19,216 nucleotides of DNA, from the NCBI GenBank assembly GCA_045598825.1, contig JAZRUX010000008.1:1-19216 (forward strand), read 5' to 3'. This stretch comes from Hennigella sp045598825 (GTDB lineage Bacteria > Bacillota_I > Bacilli_A > Mycoplasmatales > Mycoplasmoidaceae). Below the pieces are notes generated by a model. The model saw nothing but the letters and a program-made list of their open reading frames with translations. It was not told where the DNA came from and did not search any database. Positions 7,170-15,957 of the stretch are shown piece after piece; position 1 is the first letter of the stretch, and every line of letters starts with the position of its first letter. The position numbers and the translations under genes were made by a program.

Positions 7170-8531
7170 ATGAGACACATTGATATTGTTAAAGCAATAA
7201 AAGACCCAAAACTAATTGGTCAAGAAGTGACAATTGAGGGTTGAGTAAAATTCAATCGTGATAGTGGTAAGATTGTTTTTATTGCCATGAACGATGGAAC
7301 AACAATTAAAAATTTACAAATCGTTTGTAAACCAGATAAATTATCTAACTTTGAAAAGATTAAAGGTTATCGTTTAGCTTCGGCAATTCGTGTTAAAGGT
7401 TTACTAAAACCTGGACGAGAAGCTGGTAGCGTTGAATTAGAAGCAAAAGAAGTTAAACTTCTTAAGTTAGCTGATGAAGATTACCCCTTACAAAATAAAG
7501 AACACTCAAATGAATTCTTACGTGAAATCTCTCATTTGAAAGCTCGAGCAACAACAACACAAGCGATTCAAAAGATTCGTACTGAATTATCTTTTGCCAT
7601 TCATCATTTCTTTCATACTAAAGGCTTTATCTACCTTGCAACCCCAATCATTACAAGTAATGATTGTGAAGGGGCGGGAGAAAACTTTATTATTAAAGAT
7701 GATCCAAATAATCCATTCTTTGGTTCGGCTACAGCAAGTTTAACTGTATCAGGTCAATTAAATGCTGAAAGCTATGCTTTAGGTATGAAAAAAGTTTATA
7801 CCTTTGGTCCAACATTTAGAGCTGAGCGTAGTCACACAAACCGACATTTAGCTGAATTTTGAATGGTTGAACCAGAAATTAGTTTTATGAATTTAAGACA
7901 ACTAATGATGGTGATTGAACAAATGTTCAAAAATGTTGTGACAAAAGTTTTAACTAAATGTAAAGATGAAATTCTTTTCTTAAACCAAAAATATAAAACT
8001 AATACTTATGAAGTATTAACTAAATTACTAAATGAAAAGTTTGTTCGTTTAGATTATGCTCAAGCAGTTGAAATTTTAAAACAAGCTATAGCTAATGGAC
8101 ACAAATTTGAAGATAGCAATATCTTCTTTGGTAAAGACTTTGGAGCAGAACATGAAAGATATTTATGTGAACAACACTTTAAAGCTCCAGTCTTTCTAAT
8201 GAACTTCCCAAAAGAAATCAAGGCTTTCTATATGAAAGCAAATAGTGATGGCAAGACTGTTGCTGCTTGCGACTTATTAGTTCCGGGTGTTGGTGAAATT
8301 GTTGGTGGTAGTCAACGTGAAGACAACTATGATAAGATTGTTAAACGTTGTCAAGAAATGAATATTGACACCAAAGGTTTACAATGATACCTTGACTTAC
8401 GAAAGTATGGATATTTCCGTTCTGCTGGATTTGGTCTAGGTTTTGAAAGATTCTTAATGTATATTGCAGGAGTAGATAATGTTAAAGATGTTATTCCATT
8501 CCCTAGATTTGAAGGAGAACTAAGATTCTAA
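7170..8531 (+). CDS. asnS: Asparaginyl-tRNA synthetase
   Basis: Class IIb synthetase that charges tRNA-Asn. The 453 residues show the N-terminal OB-fold anticodon domain (about 1-110; the start lies close to TIEGWVKFNRDSGKIVF), the class II catalytic core with FLTVSGQLN-like ASLTVSGQLNAESYA, motif 2 (TFGPTFRAERSHTNRHLAEFW) and motif 3 (FGLGFERFLMYIAG). The AEFWMVEPEI sequence and the SGQLN block separate AsnRS from AspRS. Three TGA codons (7242, 7860, 8385) encode Trp and split the gene into three under the standard code. A strong AAAGGAG precedes the ATG. The stop overlaps the pgsA ATG by one base. It leads an asnS-pgsA-cinA-membrane protein run that I remember from M. genitalium (MG113-MG116). 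Confidence 0.95.
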
Positions 8532-9214
8532 TGACGGGCAAAAAGAAAGTCTTTTGTAAACAAAACATTCCTAACATTCTTGTTGTTTTAAGAATGATTT
8601 TTGCTGTTCTTGTTGTTTTATTTTTAGTTGCTGACCATTTCACTCATGGTTTTTCTAATGTTAATCCACTACTTTATACATTAAAGACACCAGACTGATG
8701 AGGTCCTAATGTTTATGTTAGCCAAGTCCACACTTTCTTCTTGGTGGCAGGCATATTATTTGTGGTTGCATCCTTCACCGATTGATTGGATGGCTTCCTA
8801 GCCAGAAGAAACAATTGAGTATCAGATTTTGGTAAATTTTGAGACCCAATTGCTGATAAAGTTTTAGTCAATAGTGTTCTAATATGCTTTGCATGAATGG
8901 GATATTGTGTAGTTCTTATTCCAGTTATTATGATTGCACGAGACGTAATGGTTGATGCACAAAAAATGATAGCTGCAAAAAAAGATGTGGTTGTGGCTGC
9001 AAACTTCTGAGGTAAATGTAAGACTGTGTTGCAAATGGTTGGTATCATGGTTATATTCTTCTTCTTTGCTAACAATGGTAGTGACTTATCCGATTCATTC
9101 TACTGATCGATACAACAATTAATGTTGTATTTGGCAACAATTATGTCTATTGTTTCAGGTATTATTTATTTCAAACAAATTAATAAGGCTCTTAAAGATG
9201 CAAAACAAAATTAA
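8531..9214 (+). CDS. pgsA: CDP-diacylglycerol--glycerol-3-phosphate phosphatidyltransferase
   Basis: Membrane enzyme that makes phosphatidylglycerol phosphate from CDP-diacylglycerol and glycerol 3-phosphate, the committed step to phosphatidylglycerol and cardiolipin. The 227-residue product carries the full CDP-alcohol phosphatidyltransferase signature: D84, D87-G88, A91-R92, G101, D105 and D109 (DWLDGFLAR then GKFWDPIAD). NIPNILVVLR near the N terminus and ARD at 136-138 are PgsA-like. Hydrophobic segments lie at about 13-33, 68-83, 111-137, 166-181 and 197-213. Eight Trp residues are all encoded by TGA, including a tandem TGATGA near 8696, so the standard code leaves no long open frame here. 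The start overlaps the asnS stop by one base; an AAGGAG lies about 14 bases upstream. The end overlaps cinA by 17 bases. Confidence 0.93.
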
Positions 9215-9686
9215 TGAACAAATTATCAAGAAGTTAAATGAGTTACATTTAACAATTAGTACTTGTGAATCGATGACTGGTGGTGCATTAGCATCTAACC
9301 TTGTTTTAGTTGAACATGCAAGTAATTCCTTTTTAGGTTCATTAGTCACATACCATGCTGATGCAAAAAGAAGATTTGCTAAAGTATCAGGTGAAACAAT
9401 TGATACCTATGGGACTGTTTCAAAAGAATGTGCTCGCGAAATGGCTCGTGGGTGCCAAAATGGTTTTAAATCAGATATTGCCATTTCTGTTACTGGTAAT
9501 GCTAGTACTTCTAATCCAATTGAGGGCCAGCCAAGCGGAATGGCATATATTTGTATTAACTTTATTGATAAAGTTTACGATTATCAATTTGTTTCAAAAT
9601 TTAATAATCGAGTTGATACCATTAATGAATGTGTTGCTTTTGTTTTAAATCATTTATGAGATCTAATTAAAGATTTAAGAAAATAG
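9198..9686 (+). CDS. cinA: CinA-type nicotinamide-nucleotide amidase (stand-alone C-terminal domain)
   Basis: Predicted amidohydrolase of the CinA C-terminal family, which deamidates nicotinamide mononucleotide in pyridine-nucleotide salvage. The 162-residue product has only this domain; the N-terminal molybdopterin-binding-like half of full CinA is absent. STCESMTGG (21-29) matches the family's TxAESCTGG, and SVTGNAST with PSGMAYICI matches VTGIAGPxGG and PxGxVYIA. I start at the ATG at 9198, which overlaps pgsA by 17 bases and has AAGG 9 bases upstream; an earlier in-frame ATG at 9150 lies deep in pgsA. A TGA at 9657 is Trp, followed by nine more residues. The nicotinamide link is suggestive given NadK in this window, but the family's role in mollicutes is inferred. 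Confidence 0.85.
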
Positions 9687-9687
9687 T

Positions 9688-10320
9688 ATGGAAATTGCTT
9701 TAATTGTTGGTTTAAGTTTATTGCTTGGTTTTAGTTTAATGGGAGGAATCCTACTTTATTCACACTATATATATAGTAAGAACCGTGTGTTTAGTCCAAC
9801 TAAATATTCGATTTTATCAATTGTTCTCTCAATTTTAATGTTTTCATTAATAATGGGGGCAGGGATTTGTTTTATTTTTGATATACAACAATGACACACC
9901 TCTGATGCTTATGATCCAGCATATATTGGTTTAAGTTTCTCTTGTGCTGGTATTAGTTTAATTTATTTTATTTTCTTCCTAATTATTCCTAGAGCAACAA
10001 ACAAAAATAAAATTGCTTATAACAATATTTTAAATATTGATTATCAAACTATGCTGAATAATTTAATGGCAAGAATTGGTGATATTCAAGCCCTTAAAGA
10101 TGAAATTAACAAAAAACATCATAAGTACTATGTACAAATGCTTTCTTACTATGAAAGTATCCTAATTCATTTGAAAGATAAAAAAATTTCTATTGTTGAT
10201 AAACAAGCAGATATTGTTACATTCAATGATGCTTTTACCCACAAATGAAGCACACATACGAATGATTTGCAATTACTGTTAACATACCAGTTTTGTGATG
10301 CTTTAGTAAAAATTTCCTAA
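9688..10320 (+). CDS. Conserved membrane protein with three predicted helices
   Basis: A 210-residue protein I cannot assign to a function. Hydrophobic segments at about 4-26, 41-64 and 79-101 make the first half an integral membrane domain; the second half (about 105-210) is hydrophilic and mostly helical by composition, with many Lys, Asp and Asn, and probably cytoplasmic. Two TGA codons (9892, 10246) encode Trp. The ATG lies one base after the cinA stop, so the gene is almost certainly translated from the same mRNA as asnS, pgsA and cinA. Its place after cinA corresponds to M. genitalium MG116, also of unknown function as I remember it. A weak imperfect inverted repeat straddles its stop codon. 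Confidence 0.75.
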
Positions 10321-10367
10321 ATTTTTATTTTCTTAGGTAAATATATCATTGGAGAGAATAAGAAAAT

Positions 10368-11348
10368 ATGGAAAATCAAAAATTATTTGAACAAACAATT
10401 AAAGAACTAGAAACCCAATTTGGCAAGGGTTCAATTATGTCCTTAGATAATTCCAAAGCAATTGTTTGTGAAGTTATCTCAACTGGTAGCATTAATTTAA
10501 ATAAAGCTATTGGTGTTGGTGGCTACCCTAAGGGTAGAATCATTGAAATATATGGAAATGAAAGCAGCGGAAAGACTACATTAGCTTTGCAAGCTGTAGC
10601 AAGTTGCCAACGTTCAGGTGGCAAATGTGCTTATGTTGATGTTGAGCATGCTTTAGACAGTAAATATTGTCTTGCTAATGGGGTTGATACTAAGAAGCTA
10701 TTATTAGCTCAACCTGAAACGGGTGAACAATCTTTTGCAATTGTTGAAGCATTAATCAAAACTGGAATGATTGATTTAATTGTTGTCGATTCAGTTGCTG
10801 CATTAGTGCCCGAAGCAGAGCTTAATGGTGAATATGAAGATCAAAATATTGGCCTTCATGCTCGATTAATGTCTAAGGGTTTAAGAATCTTACAAACCGT
10901 TATGGCCAAATATAACACTACTGTTATCTTTATTAATCAAATTCGTGAGAAAGTTGGTATTTTGTTTGGTGACAATAAAACAACACCTGGTGGTTGAGCA
11001 ATGAAATTCTATTCAAGTTTAAGAATAGAATTGAAACGAATTGAAGCTTTAAAAACTGGTACCAACATTGTTGGTATTAGATCTTTGGCAAGAGTCGTTA
11101 AAAATAAAGTCGCGCCACCAATGCAATCATGTTATCTTGATATTTACTTTAACAAAGGTTTTGATAATGTCGCAGAAATTATTGAAAATGCAATTGCTGC
11201 CAACATTATTCAAAAATCAGGATCCTGGTTTTATTATGGTGAAACTAAACTAGCGCAGGGTAAGGAAGGAACAATCAAATTCCTAACTGATACTAAAAAT
11301 AAGAAACTTTTTGGTGAAATAACGAAGTTAGTCTTAAAACCTGCATAG
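10368..11348 (+). CDS. recA: Recombinase RecA
   Basis: ATP-dependent strand-exchange protein for homologous recombination and repair. The 326-residue product has Walker A at 63-71 (GNESSGKTT), the catalytic Glu at 93 (VDVEHALD), Walker B ending at D141 (LIVVDS), the ATP-sensing NQIREKVG, and the DNA-binding L2 loop (FGDNKTTPGGWAMKFYSS). A TGA at 10995 encodes Trp where E. coli has Asn. A TGG Trp also occurs near 11226. The C terminus is short and lacks the acidic tail of E. coli RecA, ending in KLVLKPA. GGAGA (10351-10355) lies 12 bases before the ATG. There is a 47-base gap after the membrane protein gene with no good TATAAT, so it may be cotranscribed. No SOS-type operator is apparent. Confidence 0.96.
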
Positions 11349-11415
11349 ATAAATAATGGGTTAGTATAATAGAAATGACCTTAGAGAAGTAATTGAAATT
11401 TTAAATAATCCAAAT

Positions 11416-11547
11416 ATGTTAAACAAACAATGCAATTTTAAATTAACAGGGAAGGGTCATTCTAAGTTTGACATAATTTTAGACAAACTAGACAAAATTG
11501 AAAAAAGAATAGATAATCTTGTAAAACTGAACAATTTAAAAGAATAG
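11416..11547 (+). CDS. Doubtful small ORF after recA (43 residues)
   Basis: A short open frame downstream of recA encodes 43 residues rich in Lys, Asp and Ile. Residues from about 18 on (FDIILDKLDKIEKRIDNL) have hydrophobic residues at 4-3-4-3 spacing, suggesting a short coiled coil. No ribosome site precedes this ATG. The frame is open further upstream: it reads ATG-GGT-TAG from 11356 and then 60 sense codons, so a longer gene may have lost its start to a nonsense codon at 11362-11364, or initiation may use a non-ATG codon. A TATAAT occurs at 11365-11370. The stop lies within the terminator hairpin shared with der. I recognise no family. It may equally be untranslated 3' sequence. Confidence 0.35.
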   Translation: MLNKQCNFKLTGKGHSKFDIILDKLDKIEKRIDNLVKLNNLKE

Positions 11548-11569
11548 AAGGATTAATTCCTTCTATTTT
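11541..11569. terminator. Bidirectional terminator between recA region and der
   Basis: A 12-bp stem (11541-11552 with 11558-11569, one G-U pair, loop TTAAT) is followed by TTTTCTTATTCTT on the plus strand and by a short T-run on the minus strand. The stop codons of the plus-strand small ORF (11545-11547) and minus-strand der (11563-11565) both lie within the stem. Confidence 0.8.
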
Positions 11570-12885
11570 CTTATTCTTGCGTTTTTGTCTTTATAGTAAA
11601 TTGTGACAGGAACATTGTCTAATCCAAATGCTTCACGAATTTGATTTTCAATATATCGAGCATAACTAAAGTGTAAATACTTAGGATCGTTTGTAAATAA
11701 GACGAAAGTTGGAATTGATGATTCAACTTGTGTTCCATAATGGATCGTAATACGATTACCTTTAAATTTAGGTGGTGGATTTAAGATTTGTGCTTTAGCA
11801 ACTACCTCATTCAAAGCACCTGTTTGTACACGAGTTTTTAATTTTTTAGCAATGTCTTCAATTGTTGAGAAAATTGTATGAACACGTTTATTGTCTTTTG
11901 CGGAAATGAAGACAATTGGTGCTCAGGCTAAATAATCAAAATCAGCACGGATAAGTTTCTCAAACTTAGACATAGTGTTATTTTCTTTTTTAACTAAGTC
12001 TCATTTGTTAACAACAATGATAGTTGGAATGTTGGCTGCATGAGCAAGACCGGCAATTACTTCATCTTGTTCATTAAATTCTTCAGAACCATCTAACATC
12101 ACAATAATTAGATTACTACGTGAGATAGCTTCTTGTGTACGAAGATAAGAATAGCGGTCAACATTCTCTGACATCTTACCTTTTCTTCGTATGCCAGCTG
12201 TATCTATAATCGTATAGTTTTTACCATGATATTTAAATTTACAATCAATTGAATCTCTTGTTGCATTAGCAATTGGGCTAACGATTACACGATTTTGTCC
12301 AATTAACGTATTTACTAATGAAGATTTGCCAACATTTGGCCGACCAATAATACAGAATTTAAATGATTCAGCATCTTTTCGCTCTGGTGTTTTATCTAGT
12401 TGTTTGACAACTTCATCTAGCAAATCACCAATACCAATACCATGAGTTGAACTAACTGGATAAAACGTTCCAAACTTTAAGTTATAGAACGTCTTATCTG
12501 AGCTATGGTTATAATTTTCAGCTTTGTTAACTACTAAGATGATCTTTTTACCTTTTGCTTTTGTTTTTAACAAACGAGCAATATATTGGTCATGTGCATT
12601 GATCCCCTCTTTTTCAGATACAACAAATAAAATAATGTCAGCTTCATCAATCGCATAGTTTACTTGTTGATTAATTACTTCCTGAAAAGGGGCATCAATA
12701 TTTTTTAATATACCACCTGTATCAATCAATGAAAAATCTCTGCCGACTCAATTGGCAGTAGCATAGTTACGGTCTCTGGTAATACCAGGAGCGTCATCAA
12801 CAATCGCTTTCTTGTGACCAAGAATTCGATTGAATAATGAACTCTTACCGACATTTGGTTTTCCAACTAATGCTACTTTTTTCAT
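11563..12885 (-). CDS. der: Ribosome assembly GTPase Der (EngA)
   Basis: Double-GTPase that acts in assembly of the 50S ribosomal subunit. The 440 residues contain two tandem G domains and a C-terminal KH-like domain (about 350-440). G domain 1: GKPNVGKSS at 8-16, DTGG at 55-58, and a G4 box that reads NKAE (120-123) instead of NKxD. G domain 2: GRPNVGKSS at 181-189, DTAG at 228-231, NKWD at 293-296. Three TGA codons encode Trp, one of them in NKWD. The ATG at 12885 is two bases after the cmk stop, so the two are cotranscribed, as in many Firmicutes and in M. genitalium (MG329-MG330). It ends in a shared terminator. The family is certain. Confidence 0.96.
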
Positions 12886-12887
12886 AA

Positions 12888-13562
12888 TTAATGGATTACT
12901 AATGCATCTCTTTTCTTGTTAACGGTTTCAACAATCAAATCTACAACTTCTTCTTTTGTCATGTTAGTTGAATCGATATAAGTTGCATCTTTTGCTCTCT
13001 TTAATGGAGAGACCTTACGATGTGTATCTTGATAATCACGAGCTTTAATGTCTTCTAATAATTTATCAAATTCTTTTGAATTAAGAGAAATACCATTATC
13101 TTTAGCTCTACGTTTTGTTCTTTCTTTCACTTCAGCATCTAAATAAAATTTATATGGTGTGTCAGGAAGGATAACTGTACCAATATCTCTTCCATCCATA
13201 ACTAATGATGTTGTTTTAATAATTTCTTGTAGATCCTTTTCATATCGTTTTCTGACAGCAGGATATTTTGAAATTGTTGATGCATTCATAGAATGCACAT
13301 CCTTCATAATTTCAATAGTTACATCAATTCCGTTGATAAGGAAACATCCATCTCTGAATAGAAATTCAAATTGTTTCATTTCTTTATTAACTGTTTCCTC
13401 ATTAGTACAATCAATGTCTTTTAATGCGAAAGCATAACTACGGAAAATTCTTCCAGTAGACATATAGATAATACCTAGTTTTTGTGCAACTAATTGTCCA
13501 ACAGTAGTTTTACCACTACCTGCTGGTCCATCAATTGCTACTTGAATTAATTGTTGTTTCAT
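12888..13562 (-). CDS. cmk: Cytidylate kinase
   Basis: Phosphorylates CMP and dCMP with ATP, part of pyrimidine nucleotide recycling in the cytosol. The 224-residue product has the P-loop GPAGSGKTT at 12-20, STGRIFR (the family has STGALYR), the diagnostic MDGRDIGTVILPD, and a C-terminal lid with KERTKRRAKD and RDYQDTHR. I start at ATG 13562, one base after the upstream gene's stop; a TTG four codons earlier is possible but lies within the upstream gene and is less likely. AAGGTGG lies 13 bases upstream. No Trp codon occurs. It sits between a membrane-protein gene and der in a three-gene minus-strand unit. Confidence 0.94.
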   Translation of the reverse strand: MKQQLIQVAIDGPAGSGKTTVGQLVAQKLGIIYMSTGRIFRSYAFALKDIDCTNEETVNKEMKQFEFLFRDGCFLINGIDVTIEIMKDVHSMNASTISKYPAVRKRYEKDLQEIIKTTSLVMDGRDIGTVILPDTPYKFYLDAEVKERTKRRAKDNGISLNSKEFDKLLEDIKARDYQDTHRKVSPLKRAKDATYIDSTNMTKEEVVDLIVETVNKKRDALVIH

Positions 13563-13563
13563 A

Positions 13564-14187
13564 TTAATATGCAAACCACCTTACGAATAATAATACTACA
13601 GTTATCACAAAGAATAGAATGGCAATAGCAACTGATACCACAAAGACATGATGTCCAATATTTTTATGACCATCTCTAGATAAAGTAGCAATTGTTGCAA
13701 TTTTGGCCTCTTCTTTCTTCGCTGATAAATTTTCATACTTAGTGTGCAAATCTTTCTCCACATCCTTGTCTTTGTCAAAGTTTAGATTTGCAACTTTGAT
13801 AAAGGCAAATAAATCTGCATAATCACGGTTTGTTTTTAATCAATCTTCTCTAATTTTTTTACTTTGATCAAGAATGGAATCATTCTTAATATTAAATAAT
13901 ATTGTTGAAACAGTGTTAGCATTGTTTGTCGATTTAACTTTATTTAAATCTTTAAACATTTTGGTGATTTCGGTTGGAATTTTTTCTTGACTTACAATAA
14001 CTTCACTAACTCCCTTATGCAAATTTAAATCTGGAATTTGAACATTTTGCAAAATAGATGGATTGATTTTATCAATCTCTTTTTTATATTGCTCAATCTT
14101 AAGACCTTGCGTTTGAATTGTTTGACCAATCCTTGAGGTTTGGTCTATTTCCAAACGGTAAGTCTGTCATTTTTGCATACGGGTCAT
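13564..14187 (-). CDS. Hypothetical protein with a C-terminal membrane anchor
   Basis: A 207-residue protein of unknown function. It is hydrophilic and largely helical for its first 175 residues, with many Lys, Asp, Gln and Asn, and ends in one strong hydrophobic segment (about 180-203, VFVVSVAIAILFFVITVVLL) with only a few residues after it. This is a tail-anchored layout: most of the protein would face the cytoplasm. Two TGA codons and one TGG encode Trp, so the gene is split under the standard code. I use the ATG at 14187; another in-frame ATG at 14178 is equally possible, as neither has a clear ribosome site. It is first in the unit with cmk and der, matching the position of M. genitalium MG331 as I recall it. 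No family recognised. Confidence 0.7.
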
Positions 14188-14209
14188 ATATAAATATATT
14201 AACTCATTT

Positions 14210-14215
14210 TTTATA
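14210..14215 (-). promoter_or_regulatory. Possible -10 box for the minus-strand unit to der
   Basis: On the minus strand, TATAAA at 14215-14210 would start a transcript near 14203, about 16 bases before the ATG at 14187. The 99-bp divergent gap to rny is so AT-rich that other boxes are possible. Confidence 0.3.
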
Positions 14216-14235
14216 TATATTTAATGCAAAATATA

Positions 14236-14251
14236 TATTATGTATATAATA
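14236..14251 (+). promoter_or_regulatory. rny promoter, -10 box TATAAT in a 16-base motif shared with mraZ
   Basis: TATAAT at 14245-14250 would start transcription near 14257, giving a 30-base leader with AAGTAGG five bases before the rny ATG. The 16 bases TATTATGTATATAATA are identical to 1468-1483 before mraZ. No clear -35 box is seen. Confidence 0.65.
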
Positions 14252-14286
14252 TTATCGATTTAATGGTTAGAAGAAAGTAGGTCTAT

Positions 14287-15600
14287 ATGACAAACAATTT
14301 ATCTTCTTCCGATTTAACTTTATTAATTGTAACAATCGTATTATGTGTGATAATTGTTGGCTGCGCAGTCGTTATCATTTATTTGCGCGTTAGAAAAAAT
14401 AAAAAAAGTAAATCTCTCAATGAGATTGATGATTATCGATTGGAACCTTTAAATAAAGAAATCCGAAGATACAAGAAATTACAAGAACAATATAGAAAAA
14501 AATTAATTGAACAAGAGTATCTTGACCATGATAAAAGTTTAGAAGACATGAAAGTCATTCTTGATCAAGAACTTGAAGAATATAAAACTGAAAGATTGGT
14601 AAAAATAAATCAAGATATTGATCAACACAAAAATGAGTTGCTAAAACAAACTTTATTAAATATCATGCAACCATTACATTTAAAAATAATCAATGAAGCT
14701 TCAGTTCATTATTTACCAATTGATGATAAATATAAACCACTAATTATTGGTAAAAAAGGAAGAAGCATTAAGAAACTTAATGAGATTACAAATTGTAATA
14801 TCAATGTTGATAAAGATAGCCCTTACGTTGAAATCTCTTGTCCAAATCCATTGGACAAACAGATTGCAATCAGCACTATTAATCATCTAATTAAATCTGA
14901 AGCTTTTGATGTTTATGCTATTGAAAATGTCTACAAAAAAGAGTGCCGACTGATGGAAAAAGAATGCTATGAAACCGGCAAACATTATTTAGGTATTCTA
15001 AATATTCCTGTGACAAACAATGAAATCTATCGTTATGTGGGTCGTTTAAAATATCGTTGATCATTTAGCCAAAACGTTTTGGAACATTGTTATGAAACTG
15101 CATTAATTTGTGAAAATTTAGCAAAACAATTAGGTTTAAATCCTGACACTGCTAAAGCAGTAGGTTTCTTTCACGACATTGGAAAATGCATGGATTATGA
15201 AGGACGATATGACCACGTTGATACTGGTATTAAAATTGCAAAACGTTGTAACTTGCCACTGGAAGTGGTAAATGGTATATTAAAACATCATCGTACAAAT
15301 TGTTATGATGACTATGTTTTATTAGTTCGTTGTGCTGATGCTTGATCTGCAGCACGAACAGGAGCAAGACATGTTCCTTCTGCAAATGCCGAACAATTAA
15401 TTAAGATTATTGAAAATAAAATAAGAAAAGTGCGAGGTATTGTTTCATTTACTGTCGCGATTGAAGATAAAAATATTAAGATTATCTTTATTCCAACAAT
15501 TCCAAGCAAAAAACACTATCTAAATGTTAAATACAACATTATTAAAACAATCAAACAAGATGTTCGTTTAAATAAATATCATATAGATATTCATAATTAG
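14287..15600 (+). CDS. rny: Ribonuclease Y
   Basis: Membrane-anchored endoribonuclease that starts mRNA decay in Firmicutes and mollicutes. The 437-residue product has an N-terminal transmembrane helix (about 8-31), a basic stop-transfer stretch, a coiled coil (about 45-120), a KH RNA-binding domain with GKKG at 155-158, and an HD metal-dependent phosphohydrolase domain with H296-D297 (FFHDIGK), HHR, and ADAWSAARTGAR. Two TGA codons (15058, 15343) encode Trp; the second is within the ADAxSAARxGAR motif. It is shorter than the usual 510-520 residues, mostly in the coiled coil. AAGTAGG precedes the ATG by five bases. Its stop codon directly abuts the stop of the convergent EIIB-like gene. Confidence 0.95.
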
Positions 15601-15957
15601 TTATTTTAATTTTAAAATAGCATCTTTAAGTGCACCAGCACAATCACCAATCAAAATAGTGACATTTGCATTAGATTTAATTACACCTTTTGCAATTGTC
15701 TTTTTTAATAAGTCAAAATTGACTTTGTCCATATCATTTACTTGAAAAGTAATGGTTGATATTGTGGAGGAAATATTGGCAATATTATCAATATTTCCCA
15801 AAGCACCTACAACTAAATTAACATCGGGTAATTCCATAGTGTTAACTGTAAGTTGAGTGTTTTTTTCTGTTGCTTGTCTCTCCGCTTCTTTTTTGGCTTT
15901 TCTGCCTAAATGGCCAAAAGTTAAAACATTAAGAAATTTAGAAAATTTCTTACCCAT
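15601..15957 (-). CDS. PTS EIIB-like protein lacking the phosphorylated cysteine
   Basis: A 118-residue protein whose residues about 47-115 align by eye, without gaps, to the glucose-family EIIB domain of PtsG (ENITNLDACITRLRV against DNIANISSTISTITF, and DxxKVxxxxLKK). The catalytic Cys falls at Thr65, and both conserved Arg of CxTRLR are Thr (68, 70), so phosphotransfer as in a working PTS seems impossible. The first 30 residues are basic and could contact RNA, lipid or protein. There is no EIIC or EIIA next to it. Its ATG overlaps the nadK stop by one base (TAATG). M. genitalium has, as I remember it, an EIIB-related gene (MG129) in the same place beside NAD kinase and rny. The role is unknown; a sensory or structural use of the fold is possible. 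Confidence 0.7.
   Translation of the reverse strand: MGKKFSKFLNVLTFGHLGRKAKKEAERQATEKNTQLTVNTMELPDVNLVVGALGNIDNIANISSTISTITFQVNDMDKVNFDLLKKTIAKGVIKSNANVTILIGDCAGALKDAILKLK

Noticed and set aside
8713..9075. Minus-strand open frame of 120 codons within pgsA
   Set aside because: It is the antisense shadow of pgsA; the plus-strand code 4 frame carries a full catalytic signature.
10311..10342. Imperfect inverted repeat around the end of the membrane-protein gene before recA
   Set aside because: The stem is weak with a bulge and has no T-run after it, so it is not a credible terminator; chance is likely in such AT-rich DNA.
13563..13574. TTG start extending cmk by four residues
   Set aside because: It overlaps the upstream gene's end, and the ATG at 13562 begins directly before the conserved first strand.
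15602..15619. AT-only inverted repeat just inside the EIIB-like gene as a terminator for rny
   Set aside because: The stem has no G-C pair and no T-run after the right arm, so it would be too weak.
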